Positions 15,375 through 24,063 of a DNA stretch of 35,888 bases are shown here, in pieces; position 1 is the first letter of the stretch, and the number at the start of each line of letters is the position of its first letter. Made by a program: the position numbers and the translations under genes. The stretch is from Bacterioplanes sp. (GTDB taxonomy: Bacteria; Pseudomonadota; Gammaproteobacteria; Pseudomonadales; Oceanobacteraceae). A model generated the notes under the pieces. It was not told the DNA's origin, searched no databases, and saw nothing but the letters and a program-made list of their open reading frames with translations. Where the stretch lies: NCBI GenBank assembly GCA_014859445.1, contig JACUUC010000027.1, positions 1-35,888 on the forward strand, written 5' to 3'.

Positions 15375-16319
15375 TTAACCCTTTTGCTGGCTATTGAGTC
15401 GATTAATGATGGACATCGAACTCGCCACTAACGCACTGGCATCGGTGCCATTATCGGGCAGCAAAATGATGGACGATTCACGAGCAATGGCTTCTTTCGC
15501 CTCGATGGCTTTGGTTGCCAAATCCAGCTGAATGGCTTTTTGCCCCGACTCGGTATTGGCCGCTTCACCCACTTTACGCAATGCGTCGGCTTGCGCTTCG
15601 GCAACCGCAACGATGGCTTGTGCTTCACCCTGCGCTTTTAAAATCTGTTCTTCTTTTTCCGCTTCAGCCGCCAGTACTTGCGCTTGTTTGCGACCTTCAG
15701 CAACGTTAATCGCCGCTTGACGATCCCCTTCGGATTCGAGAATTTGTGCACGCTTTACTCGTTCGGCTTTCATTTGCGCTTCCATCGCTTCCATCACCGA
15801 CTTGGGTGGTACGATGTCTTTGATTTCATAACGCAATACTTGCAACCCCCAAGGCTCTGCCGCTTCGTTAATGGCACAGACAATGTTGGTGTTGAGCAGG
15901 TTTCGTTCTTCAAAGGTACGGTCCAGTTCCATTTGGCCCAACTCTGAACGCATGGTGGTTTGTGCCAACTGAGTCACAGCGAACACATGATCATCGACCC
16001 CATAGGTGGCTTTGTAAGGATCTAACACACGAAAATACAACACGCCGTCAACCGATAATGTGATGTTATCTTTGGTGATGGCAGACTGACTGGGGACGTC
16101 AATCGCTTGTTCTTTCAAACTGCGCACGGCGGCAACACGATCAACAAAGGGAATAATGAAGTTTAAGCCGGCTTCTTTGGTGCCTTGGTATTTACCAAAT
16201 CGCTCGATCAGCCACGCTTGATTCTGTTCGACAAATTTCACACTGCTTTTCAGTGCGACCACAACCAGCACCAACAAGATGCCTTGCACACTGAACACCA
16301 TATCCAATATTGCTTCCAT
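15375..16319 (-). CDS. qmcA: SPFH/band-7 membrane protein (QmcA/paraslipin-like)
   Basis: 314 residues. An N-terminal membrane segment (MVFSVQGILLVLVVVALKSSV) is followed by the SPFH domain (FVEQNQAWLIERFGKYQGTKEAGLNFIIPFVDRVAAV...) and the typical RVLDPYKATYGVDDHVFAVTQLAQTTMRSELGQMELDRTFEERN. A long Ala/Glu/Gln-rich coiled-coil (about 185-270) drives oligomerisation. QmcA-type proteins form large cage-like rings and often modulate FtsH-family proteolysis. An AAGGAGT site sits 6 bp before the ATG. It is the first gene of the four-gene operon. Confidence 0.92.
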   Translation of the reverse strand: MEAILDMVFSVQGILLVLVVVALKSSVKFVEQNQAWLIERFGKYQGTKEAGLNFIIPFVDRVAAVRSLKEQAIDVPSQSAITKDNITLSVDGVLYFRVLDPYKATYGVDDHVFAVTQLAQTTMRSELGQMELDRTFEERNLLNTNIVCAINEAAEPWGLQVLRYEIKDIVPPKSVMEAMEAQMKAERVKRAQILESEGDRQAAINVAEGRKQAQVLAAEAEKEEQILKAQGEAQAIVAVAEAQADALRKVGEAANTESGQKAIQLDLATKAIEAKEAIARESSIILLPDNGTDASALVASSMSIINRLNSQQKG

Positions 16320-16490
16320 TTCTTACTCCTTTGATGTGTCAAATAACTCGCTCTCATCGGTCGAGCGAATGTGATCATAGCATGTTCATGTCGGCCGACT
16401 TAGACAAAAGACGGCATAATCCTACCTTTGTTCCCTGTCATCCAACTGCTACAGTCTGCCAATAATAAACAATAAGATTGGGTACTCATC

Positions 16491-17393
16491 ATGTTGACCA
16501 GCCTTTGGAAAAAGTCCACCGCACCGGTTTTTGGCGAAATCGGTGCAATTCCGTTGAACGAATTGCAACGTCGTCGCCACTATCCCGAATCACGCTACAT
16601 CTCCGTTCAAGGAATGAATGTTCACTATCGCGATGTCGGTGAAGGCCCAGTATTGATCTGTTTGCACGGAATTTTTGCATCGTTGCACACGTGGGATGCG
16701 TGGACACAGACATTGAGCAAGCATTTTCGTGTTATCAGTATCGACAACCCCAATTTTGGTTTAACGGGTGCCCACCCCGAAGGCTTACGCAAGCATTTAT
16801 ACAGCGACTTTCTAAACGATTTCACCAATGCCATGGGTATTGACCGCTGTTACATGGCAGGCAACTCGCTAGGTGGCTGGATGACCTTTGAGTTTGCCGC
16901 ACGCTTCCCTGAGAAAGTCGAAAAATTGATTTTACTCGACAGTGCTGGGTTCTTTTTCATTCCCCCCCCCATTCTCATCAGCATGGCCATGCCCTTTGGT
17001 AGTTGGTTTGCGAGCCGTTTCAAAATGCCTAGATCCGTACTCAAGGCGGTGATTAAAACCACCTACGGCGACCCATCGCGCTTATCCGATGAGATGGTGG
17101 ATGTGTACCACGACATGCTGCTGCGCGAGGGCAACCGAGATGCCGCAGGACGAGTCATGCGCTTCATTCGCAACAAGGTCGGTTTTGATCACTCTTATTT
17201 GAAGCAAATCAAACAGCCCACACTGATTATGTGGGGACGCAAAGACGGCTGGATTCCGGTATCGCACGTGGAAAAATTCAATGCCGCCGTGCCACATGCC
17301 GAGGTCTGTATTTATGAAGATTGTGGCCACATGCCGATGGAAGAAATTCCTCAGCGCAGTGCCGCCGATGCGTTACGTTTCTTACAAAGCTGA
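16491..17393 (+). CDS. Alpha/beta-fold hydrolase
   Basis: 300 residues without a signal peptide. Catalytic triad candidates are S126 (AGNSLGG), D252 (WGRKDGWIP) and H280 (CGHMPMEE); the HGI oxyanion motif is at 59-61. A cap region at about 150-230 contains FFFIPPPILISMAMPFGSW, a hydrophobic stretch that suggests a membrane or lipid-like substrate. The proline run is encoded by nine consecutive C bases (16962-16970). The substrate is unknown; it resembles epoxide hydrolase or meta-cleavage hydrolase folds. It is transcribed alone and ends in a strong hairpin at 17420. Confidence 0.85.
   Translation: MLTSLWKKSTAPVFGEIGAIPLNELQRRRHYPESRYISVQGMNVHYRDVGEGPVLICLHGIFASLHTWDAWTQTLSKHFRVISIDNPNFGLTGAHPEGLRKHLYSDFLNDFTNAMGIDRCYMAGNSLGGWMTFEFAARFPEKVEKLILLDSAGFFFIPPPILISMAMPFGSWFASRFKMPRSVLKAVIKTTYGDPSRLSDEMVDVYHDMLLREGNRDAAGRVMRFIRNKVGFDHSYLKQIKQPTLIMWGRKDGWIPVSHVEKFNAAVPHAEVCIYEDCGHMPMEEIPQRSAADALRFLQS
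16962..16970 (+). repeat. Poly-C tract (9 C) inside the alpha/beta hydrolase gene
   Basis: Nine consecutive C bases encode the run of three prolines in FIPPPILI. A gain or loss of one C would truncate the hydrolase in its cap domain. Runs of this length are slippage-prone in many bacteria. Confidence 0.9.
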
Positions 17394-17419
17394 GTCGATT
17401 GCTGCCCCATGACAGAACG

Positions 17420-17448
17420 AAGCCTGCTATAATGCAGGCTTTATTTTT
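17420..17448 (+). terminator. Intrinsic terminator of the alpha/beta hydrolase, with a promoter-like loop
   Basis: AAGCCTGC (17420-17427), a 6 nt loop, and GCAGGCTT (17434-17441) form a perfect 8 bp stem followed by TATTTTTA. The loop itself is TATAAT, and with the preceding TGC it forms an extended -10 element (TGnTATAAT). A transcript starting about 7 bp beyond it would lead to the dapC ATG at 17466. Confidence 0.75.
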
Positions 17449-17465
17449 ATCGCTGATGGTGTGGC

Positions 17466-18671
17466 ATGAATCCAGATTTAGCAAAATTACAGCCCTATCC
17501 GTTTGAGAAACTCAATCAACTAAAAGCTGCCGTGAGCGCCAACACTGCGCTGCCTCATATCGCGCTATCCATCGGCGAACCTAAGCACTCTGCACCGCAA
17601 TTCGCTCAGCAAGCGATTTTAGACAACATCGACAAATTGGAAAATTACCCCACTACGAAGGGTTTACCCGAACTGAACCAAACCATTGCCGACTGGTTGC
17701 AGCGCCGCTTTCAGCTAACACACATCGACTCACAGCAACAGGTGATTCCGGTTAATGGCACACGCGAAGCCATTTTTGCCTTTACCCAAGCGGTCGTGGA
17801 CCGTAGCGCCGCCAATCCGGTGGTGGTGTGCCCGAATCCGTTTTATCAAATCTACGAAGGTGCCAGTTATTTAGCCGGTGCAACACCGCATTTTCTGCCT
17901 TGCTTGGCGGAAAATGACTTCCACCCCGATTTTGCCGCCGTGCCTGAATCCGTTTGGCACGATTGCCAATTGTTATTTGTTTGCACGCCAGGCAATCCAA
18001 CCGGCGCAACACTCAGCCTTGAGCAATTTGAACAGTTACTGACCCTGGCCGATCGTTACGATTTTGTTCTTGCCAGCGATGAGTGTTATTCCGAAATTTA
18101 TGTGGAAGGCAAAGAAGCCCCCCTCGGCTTGCTGCAAGCCTGTGCGTTGTTAGGCCGTCATGATTATCGCCGCTGCGTGGTGTTTCATTCGCTGTCCAAG
18201 CGCTCGAATTTGCCCGGTATGCGTTCGGGGTTTATTGCCGGTGATGCTCAATTGCTCGCACCGTTTTTGCTGTACCGTACCTACCACGGTTGCGCCATGT
18301 CGGTACCTACCCAACTGGCCAGCATTGCCGCGTGGAATGATGAAACCCATGTTGCACATAATCGTGCGCTGTACACGCAAAAGTTTGCTGCCGTGATCGA
18401 TATTTTGGCGCCGGTTATGCCTGTACAACAAACCGACGCGAGTTTTTATTTGTGGGCAGAAACGCCCATCGACGAAGAACAGTTTGCCCAGCAGTTGTTT
18501 GCTCAGCAGCATGTGACGGTGCTACCGGGTTCCTATTTGTCGCGTACGGTGGACGGTATTAACCCTGGCCGCCGACGCGTACGCATGGCCTTAGTTGCCA
18601 GTGTTGATGAGTGCATCGAAGCCGCTCAACGTATTCGTCAATTTGTTGAATCTTTGGAGGTGTCGGTATGA
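17466..18671 (+). CDS. dapC: Succinyldiaminopimelate aminotransferase
   Basis: 401-residue PLP enzyme of the DapC type. It transfers an amino group from glutamate to N-succinyl-2-amino-6-ketopimelate in lysine and peptidoglycan precursor synthesis. The start MNPDLAKLQPYPFEKLNQL...ALSIGEPKHSAP is typical. The PLP lysine is K245 in HSLSKRSNLPGMRSGF, and NPTGA at about 178-182 and the C-terminal RRRVRMALVA arginine are in place. It ends 4 bp inside sufE, so the two are translationally coupled. Confidence 0.92.
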   Translation: MNPDLAKLQPYPFEKLNQLKAAVSANTALPHIALSIGEPKHSAPQFAQQAILDNIDKLENYPTTKGLPELNQTIADWLQRRFQLTHIDSQQQVIPVNGTREAIFAFTQAVVDRSAANPVVVCPNPFYQIYEGASYLAGATPHFLPCLAENDFHPDFAAVPESVWHDCQLLFVCTPGNPTGATLSLEQFEQLLTLADRYDFVLASDECYSEIYVEGKEAPLGLLQACALLGRHDYRRCVVFHSLSKRSNLPGMRSGFIAGDAQLLAPFLLYRTYHGCAMSVPTQLASIAAWNDETHVAHNRALYTQKFAAVIDILAPVMPVQQTDASFYLWAETPIDEEQFAQQLFAQQHVTVLPGSYLSRTVDGINPGRRRVRMALVASVDECIEAAQRIRQFVESLEVSV

Positions 18672-19102
18672 GCATCACGCAAAACCCATTTGGCGACAGC
18701 ATTACGGCCGATGACATTTTAGAAACACTGGGATTTTTCGATGATTGGGAAGAGCGCTACAAGTACATCATTGATTTAGGCAAACAACTGCCCAGCATCG
18801 CGGATAGTAAAAAAAATGATGACCATTTGTTACGTGGCTGCCAAAGCCAAGTGTGGATTGACCACCAATTTGATGGCGAGCGCTTGCACTTTGAAGTCGA
18901 TTCCGATGCGCACATTGTGCGAGGTTTATTGGGAGTCGTTTTAGCGGCATTCAATCACCAAACGCCAGCCGCCATTACCGCGTTTGATGTGGAGCAGTAT
19001 TTTCAAGCCATTGATCTGGTTAAGCACCTAAGCCCGACGCGCGGCAATGGGTTACGAGCCATGGTGAAGCGCATTCAAGAGACCGCCAAAAACGCGGCAT
19101 AA
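18668..19102 (+). CDS. sufE: SufE-family sulfur acceptor for cysteine desulfurase
   Basis: 144 residues. SufE-type proteins take persulfide sulfur from a cysteine desulfurase for Fe-S cluster assembly. The active cysteine is C58 in RGCQSQVW. The domain also shows WEERYKYIIDLGKQLP, DSDAHIVRGLLGVVLAAFN and HLSPTRGNGLRAMV. The motif GCQSQVW is SufE-like rather than CsdE-like, but the paralogue cannot be fixed. The ATG overlaps the dapC stop by 4 bp. Confidence 0.9.
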   Translation: MSITQNPFGDSITADDILETLGFFDDWEERYKYIIDLGKQLPSIADSKKNDDHLLRGCQSQVWIDHQFDGERLHFEVDSDAHIVRGLLGVVLAAFNHQTPAAITAFDVEQYFQAIDLVKHLSPTRGNGLRAMVKRIQETAKNAA

Positions 19103-19135
19103 AAGGCCATTTGATCGTCATTTGCGCTTTGTGGA

Positions 19136-19155
19136 TTGCCGAATATGATCGGCAA
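19136..19155 (+). other. Hairpin after sufE
   Basis: TTGCCGA (19136-19142), 6 nt, TCGGCAA (19149-19155) is a perfect 7 bp stem 33 bp after sufE. There is no T run, so it is probably not a terminator itself. Confidence 0.4.
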
Positions 19156-19182
19156 GCGTAATCTTGTCGCTCCACTCTTGAT

Positions 19183-19226
19183 ACGAGCAATGATGTTTTT
19201 TTGACGTCAATTGCTCGTTTTTTTTG
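19183..19226 (+). terminator. Intrinsic terminator of dapC-sufE
   Basis: ACGAGCAAT (19183-19191) pairs with ATTGCTCGT (19210-19218), followed by a run of T to 19226. The stem can extend with imperfect pairs. It serves plus-strand transcription; the convergent exporter operon lacks a matching T run on its side. Confidence 0.8.
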
Positions 19227-19234
19227 GCCGTTAT

Positions 19235-20443
19235 TTATTGACTACGCAGCGCATCAATGGGGTTCATTCGTGCCGCTCGCCGGGCTGGGAAATAGCCAAA
19301 AACCACGCCTACCAACGCCGAGAAAGCAAACGCCGTTAATGTGATGCCCGCATCAAAAACATACGGAATCGACATCCACCACGACAATCCAAACGACAAG
19401 GCAATCGCTAACAGCACCCCCATCAACCCGCCCAACGAGGACAAAACAACGGCTTCCACCAAAAACTGCCACAGCACTTCGCGCTCCAGCGCACCCACAG
19501 CAAGCCGCGTACCGATTTCTCGGGTTCGTTCAGTGACCGAAACCAACATGATATTCATAATGCCAATCCCGCCGACCAGTAAACTGACGCCTGCCACGGC
19601 GGCCAGCAAGTGCGTCATGGTGCGCGTGGTATTGGTTAACGTATCGGCCAACTCGGCCGTATCCATGATGCTAAAATTTTGCTGCGCAGGATTGCTCACA
19701 TGACGTCGTATGCGTAATAACGTGGTGATGCGCTGTTTCACCGACTCGGCATCGACATAATCTAACAGCGAAATGTAAATTTGCTGCACTTCCCGATGCC
19801 CAGCCAAACGCTGACTGAAGGTCAGCCACGGCAATAACACAATGTCATCTTGATCTTGCCCAAAGGTCGTTTGTCCTTTGCCTTTAAATACACCAATGAT
19901 TTCACAATGAAAGCGACCAACGCGTAAGGATTGCTGCAATGGACTCAGTTCAGCAAACAACTGCCGTGACACCGTTTGACCGATGACACACACCGCCGCC
20001 CCCGATGCTTGCTCATCCGCCGTAAAAATGCGTCCTTGATCGAGTTGCCAATTACCCGCCACCAGCAATGCATCGCTGCTGCCACGCACCGTGGAATTCC
20101 AACTATTATTACCCATCACCAGTGTGGCATTGCTGCTGCTCATGGGGGCAACCGCTTGTAAACCGGCCACTTCACGCTCTATTGCGTCGATATCGTCCAA
20201 TGTGAATGCAGGGCTACTGACGCGATCTCGTCCAGGCCCAAAACCTTGACCACGATTAATCATTAATAAATTGCTTCCCAAACTGGCCACCTGGGCAGTG
20301 ACTTGTGCAGTAGCCCCTTTGCCCAGCGTCACCATGGTAATCACTGCCGCTACGCCAATGATGATTCCTAGGGTGGTAAGAAACGATCGTAGTACATTTC
20401 TCCGTATCGCTTGCAAGGCCAGTTTGAGCGCATTACCGAACAT
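19235..20443 (-). CDS. ABC transporter permease, MacB type (separate from its ATPase)
   Basis: 402 residues from MFGNALKLALQAIRRNVLRSFLTTLGIIIGVAAVITM (ATG 20443); a longer frame upstream would overlap the ATPase gene. TM1 is at about 22-40. A periplasmic MacB-like core domain (RGSSDALLVAGNWQLDQGRIFTADEQ...FGQDQDDIVLLPW) precedes three C-terminal membrane helices of the FtsX domain (RTREIGTRLAVGA...). It couples ATP hydrolysis to export of peptides, macrolides or lipids. It is the last gene of the tolC-macA-ATPase-permease operon. In E. coli the two parts are one protein; here they are separate, as in YknYZ-type systems. Confidence 0.9.
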   Translation of the reverse strand: MFGNALKLALQAIRRNVLRSFLTTLGIIIGVAAVITMVTLGKGATAQVTAQVASLGSNLLMINRGQGFGPGRDRVSSPAFTLDDIDAIEREVAGLQAVAPMSSSNATLVMGNNSWNSTVRGSSDALLVAGNWQLDQGRIFTADEQASGAAVCVIGQTVSRQLFAELSPLQQSLRVGRFHCEIIGVFKGKGQTTFGQDQDDIVLLPWLTFSQRLAGHREVQQIYISLLDYVDAESVKQRITTLLRIRRHVSNPAQQNFSIMDTAELADTLTNTTRTMTHLLAAVAGVSLLVGGIGIMNIMLVSVTERTREIGTRLAVGALEREVLWQFLVEAVVLSSLGGLMGVLLAIALSFGLSWWMSIPYVFDAGITLTAFAFSALVGVVFGYFPARRAARMNPIDALRSQ

Positions 20444-20456
20444 TAAAATATCCACA

Positions 20457-21152
20457 TTAACCTCCACTGACGCCCATATCGTCTGCGACGCGACCGTCAC
20501 TGAAATGAACAATGCGTTGACTGTATTGCGCCATATCGGGCTCGTGCGTCACCATCATAATCGTCAAATGCTGTTCTTGATTCAGTGTGCTCAACAGCTG
20601 CATGATGTCGACGCTACGCTCACTGTCTAGATTTCCCGTTGGTTCGTCGGCCAATAAAATGGCGGGCGAGGTCACCAACGCTCGAGCAATCGCGACACGC
20701 TGCTGTTGCCCACCGGACAGTGATTCTGGCGTGTGTGCTGCCCACGGCAATAAGCCCACCACATCCAGCGCCTGATCCACTTTCCAGCGCCGTTCACGCT
20801 TGCTCAGGCCGCGATAAATCAACGGCAGCTCGATATTTTCATGTGCACTGGTGCGCGCCAACAAGTTAAAGCCCTGAAAAACAAAACCAATATGGTGTCG
20901 TCTTAATAAGGCGCGTTGATGGCGATCCAAGGCCGACACCGGCACACCTTGAAAGTAGTACTCACCACGACTAAGCACATCCAAACAGCCCAAGATGTTC
21001 ATCGCCGTTGACTTGCCAGAACCACTGGGGCCCATCAACGACACAAACTCGCCTTGCTGCACACTCAAGTTAACACCTTTCAACGCCTGATATTGAACGG
21101 CACCTGTGCCGTAGGTTTTGTGAACGTCACGAAACTCAATGAACGACGACAT
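20457..21152 (-). CDS. ABC transporter ATP-binding protein, MacB/LolD type
   Basis: 231 residues. Walker A is GPSGSGKST at 41-49, the signature LSGGQ at 145-149, Walker [12 protein letters not shown] with E170, and H-loop MVTHEPDM. It is the energy unit of the export complex made with the adjacent permease. The ATG overlaps the adaptor stop by 1 bp (TAATG), and 13 bp separate its stop from the permease start. Confidence 0.93.
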   Translation of the reverse strand: MSSFIEFRDVHKTYGTGAVQYQALKGVNLSVQQGEFVSLMGPSGSGKSTAMNILGCLDVLSRGEYYFQGVPVSALDRHQRALLRRHHIGFVFQGFNLLARTSAHENIELPLIYRGLSKRERRWKVDQALDVVGLLPWAAHTPESLSGGQQQRVAIARALVTSPAILLADEPTGNLDSERSVDIMQLLSTLNQEQHLTIMMVTHEPDMAQYSQRIVHFSDGRVADDMGVSGG

Positions 21153-22459
21153 TAACGATTCACCTGCACGGCATCACTGATCACCAAATCGCCCTCGACC
21201 AGCTCGCCACTCAATACTTCGGTGCGCGCTCCACTGGTTAAACCAACGGTAATCGACACAGACTGCGGTTGACCATCACGTAACACCCATACCGTGGCCG
21301 GACGTGCATTGGTACTCACTCGAGCGGATGATTCATTGTCTTGATTACGAGGACGACGTCCCATGCCAGACACTCGTTGCGGTACCAGATTATTCAGAAC
21401 GGAGGAGTCAGTAGCCCGCGAAGACGTGGCAACCGGCGCATTAGGTCGATAACGTAACGCCGCATTATCAATCGTTAACACACGCTTGGCTGCAGCAATT
21501 TCGATATCAGTCATGGCCGTCATATTCGGAAATAACGCCAAATCATCGTTACTGACCGACAAAACCGTTTGGTAAGACACCACATTGCCACTGGCACTGC
21601 CTGACGTTAACCGAACCTGCATAACGTTGGCAGTGAATACCCGACCGGGATACGCGCTCACCGTAAATGTGGCACTCTGTCCTGCACGAATCGAACCGAT
21701 ATCCGCTTCATCAATTTCAACCAACAATTCCATTTCACGTAAATCGCGCGCCAGCAAAAACAGCGTGGGTGCTGACAATGATGAAGCAACCGTTTGCCCC
21801 ACTTCCACCGAACGACTTAACACCACGCCATCGATGGGAGCCATGATTTGGCTTTTTTGTAAATCCGACTCGGCAATTTCCAAGTCGGCTTTGGCGACAT
21901 CCAAACTGGCCAATGCCTGTTGCAAGCTGGCTTCCGCCTTGCACACACTGATGCGCGCACTGTTCATCACCTGCTGAGATGGATGTTTGCCGTCACTCGC
22001 GGCCCAAACAGTTTGGTAATACGTTAAGTTAAGCTGGGCTTCTTCTAAATTTGCCTGAGCGGTTTGCAGTTGCGCTTCACTGGAGCGAACACTGCTTTGT
22101 TTTTGTAAAACCGTTGCGCTGATTTTGCTGGTATCCAGTTGTGCTAAGGGCTGCCCTTGCTGTACACGGTCGTTAAAGTCCACGTACACCGCCTGCACAA
22201 TGCCTGACAATTCTGAGCTGACATCCACCTGATCTTTAGGGCTGATTTTCCCGGTGGCGTTCACGGTAACTCGCAAGTCACCACGCTGGACGGGGGCCGT
22301 TTTATACAGGGTCTGGGCGTCTTTCTCCGCCAGCATCCACCAACCGATGAGACCGCCGAACGCCAGCAAAAAAATCACCATCATAAGCCACCAACGCCTA
22401 GGCGATGTTGACTGAACCAAACCAAGCCGTATGGCTTGCTGATGTTGCTCATTATTCAT
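21152..22459 (-). CDS. HlyD/MacA-like periplasmic adaptor
   Basis: 435 residues from the ATG at 22459, set by an AAGGA site at 7 bp; the open frame extends 20 codons further without support. N-terminal membrane anchor at about 22-40 (WWLMMVIFLLAFGGLIGWWML). Lipoyl halves (VDVSSELSGIVQAVYVDFNDRVQQGQPLAQLDTSKI and MAPIDGVVLSRSVEVGQTV) flank a coiled-coil hairpin at about 95-170. Beta domains follow. A Ser/Arg/Asn-rich stretch (TSSRATDSSVLNN...RRPRNQDNESSARVSTN) interrupts the C-terminal domain. It bridges the MacB-type transporter and the TolC-like protein encoded upstream. Confidence 0.92.
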   Translation of the reverse strand: MNNEQHQQAIRLGLVQSTSPRRWWLMMVIFLLAFGGLIGWWMLAEKDAQTLYKTAPVQRGDLRVTVNATGKISPKDQVDVSSELSGIVQAVYVDFNDRVQQGQPLAQLDTSKISATVLQKQSSVRSSEAQLQTAQANLEEAQLNLTYYQTVWAASDGKHPSQQVMNSARISVCKAEASLQQALASLDVAKADLEIAESDLQKSQIMAPIDGVVLSRSVEVGQTVASSLSAPTLFLLARDLREMELLVEIDEADIGSIRAGQSATFTVSAYPGRVFTANVMQVRLTSGSASGNVVSYQTVLSVSNDDLALFPNMTAMTDIEIAAAKRVLTIDNAALRYRPNAPVATSSRATDSSVLNNLVPQRVSGMGRRPRNQDNESSARVSTNARPATVWVLRDGQPQSVSITVGLTSGARTEVLSGELVEGDLVISDAVQVNR

Positions 22460-23924
22460 GTACGATTCCTTGAGGATGTTGTGCAATGACCGGCAAATCC
22501 AACCCTTGCCAACCGCCACCCAAGCTGCGATAGAGTTGAATCCAGCTGCTCAATAAACTGCCCTGATGGTTTAATTGCGCATTTTCAGCGGCCAACCAAG
22601 ACGATTGTTGTTCCAGTAATTGCTGAAAATCGAGTAATCCTGCCTCGTATTGCCATTCGGCCAGCTGTAATGCCAATGCAGCCGAAGCATAGGCTTGCTG
22701 AATGGCATCATTTTGTTGCTGACTGGTGTGCAAACGCAGCAAGGCGTTACTGACGTCTTCGTGCGCATTGATCAAGGTGTTGCGATAGTTATTTAGGCTA
22801 TGTTCAAGCTGTACTTGCTGCGTTTGAATGGCTTGCTTCAAGACCCCGCCGTCAAACAACACATACGATAAATTCGCGGCCAATCGGGCGACCATGGCAT
22901 CCACACTGAACATGTCGGCCACATTTAAACCACTGGCACTGACACTGCCCGACAGCGCAAATGACGGGTAGCGACGATGACGCGCTAACACCACCGCCTC
23001 GGTTTGTGCTCGAATGGCCATTTCTTGAGCCGCGACATCCGGTCGCTGCCGTAAGCTGTTCGCGCTCATGTACAGAACATGCTCAGACTGCCACTGTGGT
23101 AATGGCTGTGGCTCTGTTAACTGCTCAGACAGATCGTGTAATTCATCTGCCGCCAATGCTTGCAGTCGATTGAGTGCTATCTGCACCGTTTGTTCGCTGC
23201 TTGGCAAAGCGGCCAATGCTTGTTGCCATACGGTATGCGCCTGCGCTTCAGCCAACTCGGTCACTAGCCCAGCTTGTCGTTGCCAGCGCACCAAATCATA
23301 ACTGCGCTTGCGTATGACAATCGCCTGCTCAGCCAATTGCCGCTGTTGCTGTGCCACACGCAAGTCCACATACACTTGCACGGCATTGGCAATCAAGCTC
23401 ACTTGAGCTGCACGCAACTGTGCCAAATTCTGTTCCATATTCGCGACGGCTTGCTCCTGCAAAGCGCGGCGACTGCCCCAAAGATCCAGTTCCCAAGAAG
23501 CACTCACACTGCTGTTCATACCGTGTTGCGACGATTGACGAGTATGACTGTCACTGACACCCGCCGCCATACTTGCCCGAGGTTGATATTGGGCATGCGC
23601 AATGCCCGCTTGTTGCTGCGCCAGACGATAGTTCAGAGCCGCCGTGTGAATGCTGGGATTATTGGCCAAGACACGCTCGAGTAGTCTATCCAACACGGGC
23701 TCTTGCCATTGCCACCACCACGTACGATGCGCGAAGGCATCATCGTCTTGCTGCTCATGCGGCCACAAAACGCCCTCTGGCAGAGACGTATCAGCGAGTG
23801 GCATCGTCTCCGCCAAATCGACATGCACAGGTGAAGACGAGCATGCCACCAGCAATAACAGCGCACTCATTGTGACTACTCGTCGTTTTTCAAAAAACAC
23901 GTCAAAGTCCTTTGTCATCATCAC
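22452..23924 (-). CDS. TolC-like outer-membrane efflux lipoprotein (NodT family)
   Basis: About 490 residues. The N-terminal lipobox LLVAC SSS (Cys near residue 28) marks a lipoprotein, as in OprM/NodT channels. The helical repeats typical of outer-membrane factors follow (ALNYRLAQQQAGIAHAQYQPRASMAAGVS..., and a C-terminal copy QLAEWQYEAGLLDFQQLLEQQ). It forms the outer-membrane exit duct of the exporter. The start may be GTG 23924 or ATG 23921/23918. It is the first gene of the four-gene operon and overlaps the adaptor start by 8 bp. Confidence 0.9.
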   Translation of the reverse strand: MMMTKDFDVFFEKRRVVTMSALLLLVACSSSPVHVDLAETMPLADTSLPEGVLWPHEQQDDDAFAHRTWWWQWQEPVLDRLLERVLANNPSIHTAALNYRLAQQQAGIAHAQYQPRASMAAGVSDSHTRQSSQHGMNSSVSASWELDLWGSRRALQEQAVANMEQNLAQLRAAQVSLIANAVQVYVDLRVAQQQRQLAEQAIVIRKRSYDLVRWQRQAGLVTELAEAQAHTVWQQALAALPSSEQTVQIALNRLQALAADELHDLSEQLTEPQPLPQWQSEHVLYMSANSLRQRPDVAAQEMAIRAQTEAVVLARHRRYPSFALSGSVSASGLNVADMFSVDAMVARLAANLSYVLFDGGVLKQAIQTQQVQLEHSLNNYRNTLINAHEDVSNALLRLHTSQQQNDAIQQAYASAALALQLAEWQYEAGLLDFQQLLEQQSSWLAAENAQLNHQGSLLSSWIQLYRSLGGGWQGLDLPVIAQHPQGIVHE

Positions 23925-24010
23925 CCCAAAATTAGAGTGCTACTGTGCCAATAATGCAGAGGGGGCAATAGACAGGGGATGCAAAGTTATGTACGGAAGT
24001 GTCAAGACAT

Positions 24011-24039
24011 AAAAAATCCCGCCTTGAGCGGGATTTTTT
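24011..24039. terminator. Bidirectional intrinsic terminator downstream of fba
   Basis: AAAAAATCCCGC (24011-24022), 5 nt, GCGGGATTTTTT (24028-24039) is a perfect 12 bp symmetrical stem with A and T runs, so it works in both directions. On the minus strand it ends the epd-pgk-fba operon 25 bp after the fba stop, shielding the exporter operon that starts at 23924. Confidence 0.92.
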
Positions 24040-24063
24040 ATACAGTGAAGAGAACGTTGACGC

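Noticed and set aside
19136-19155. Second terminator after sufE
   Set aside because: The stem is good but no T run follows; the hairpin at 19183-19226 fulfils the role.
20444-20512. Longer N-terminus for the exporter permease
   Set aside because: It would overlap the ATPase gene and add residues unlike the family before the MFGNALKLALQAIRRN start.
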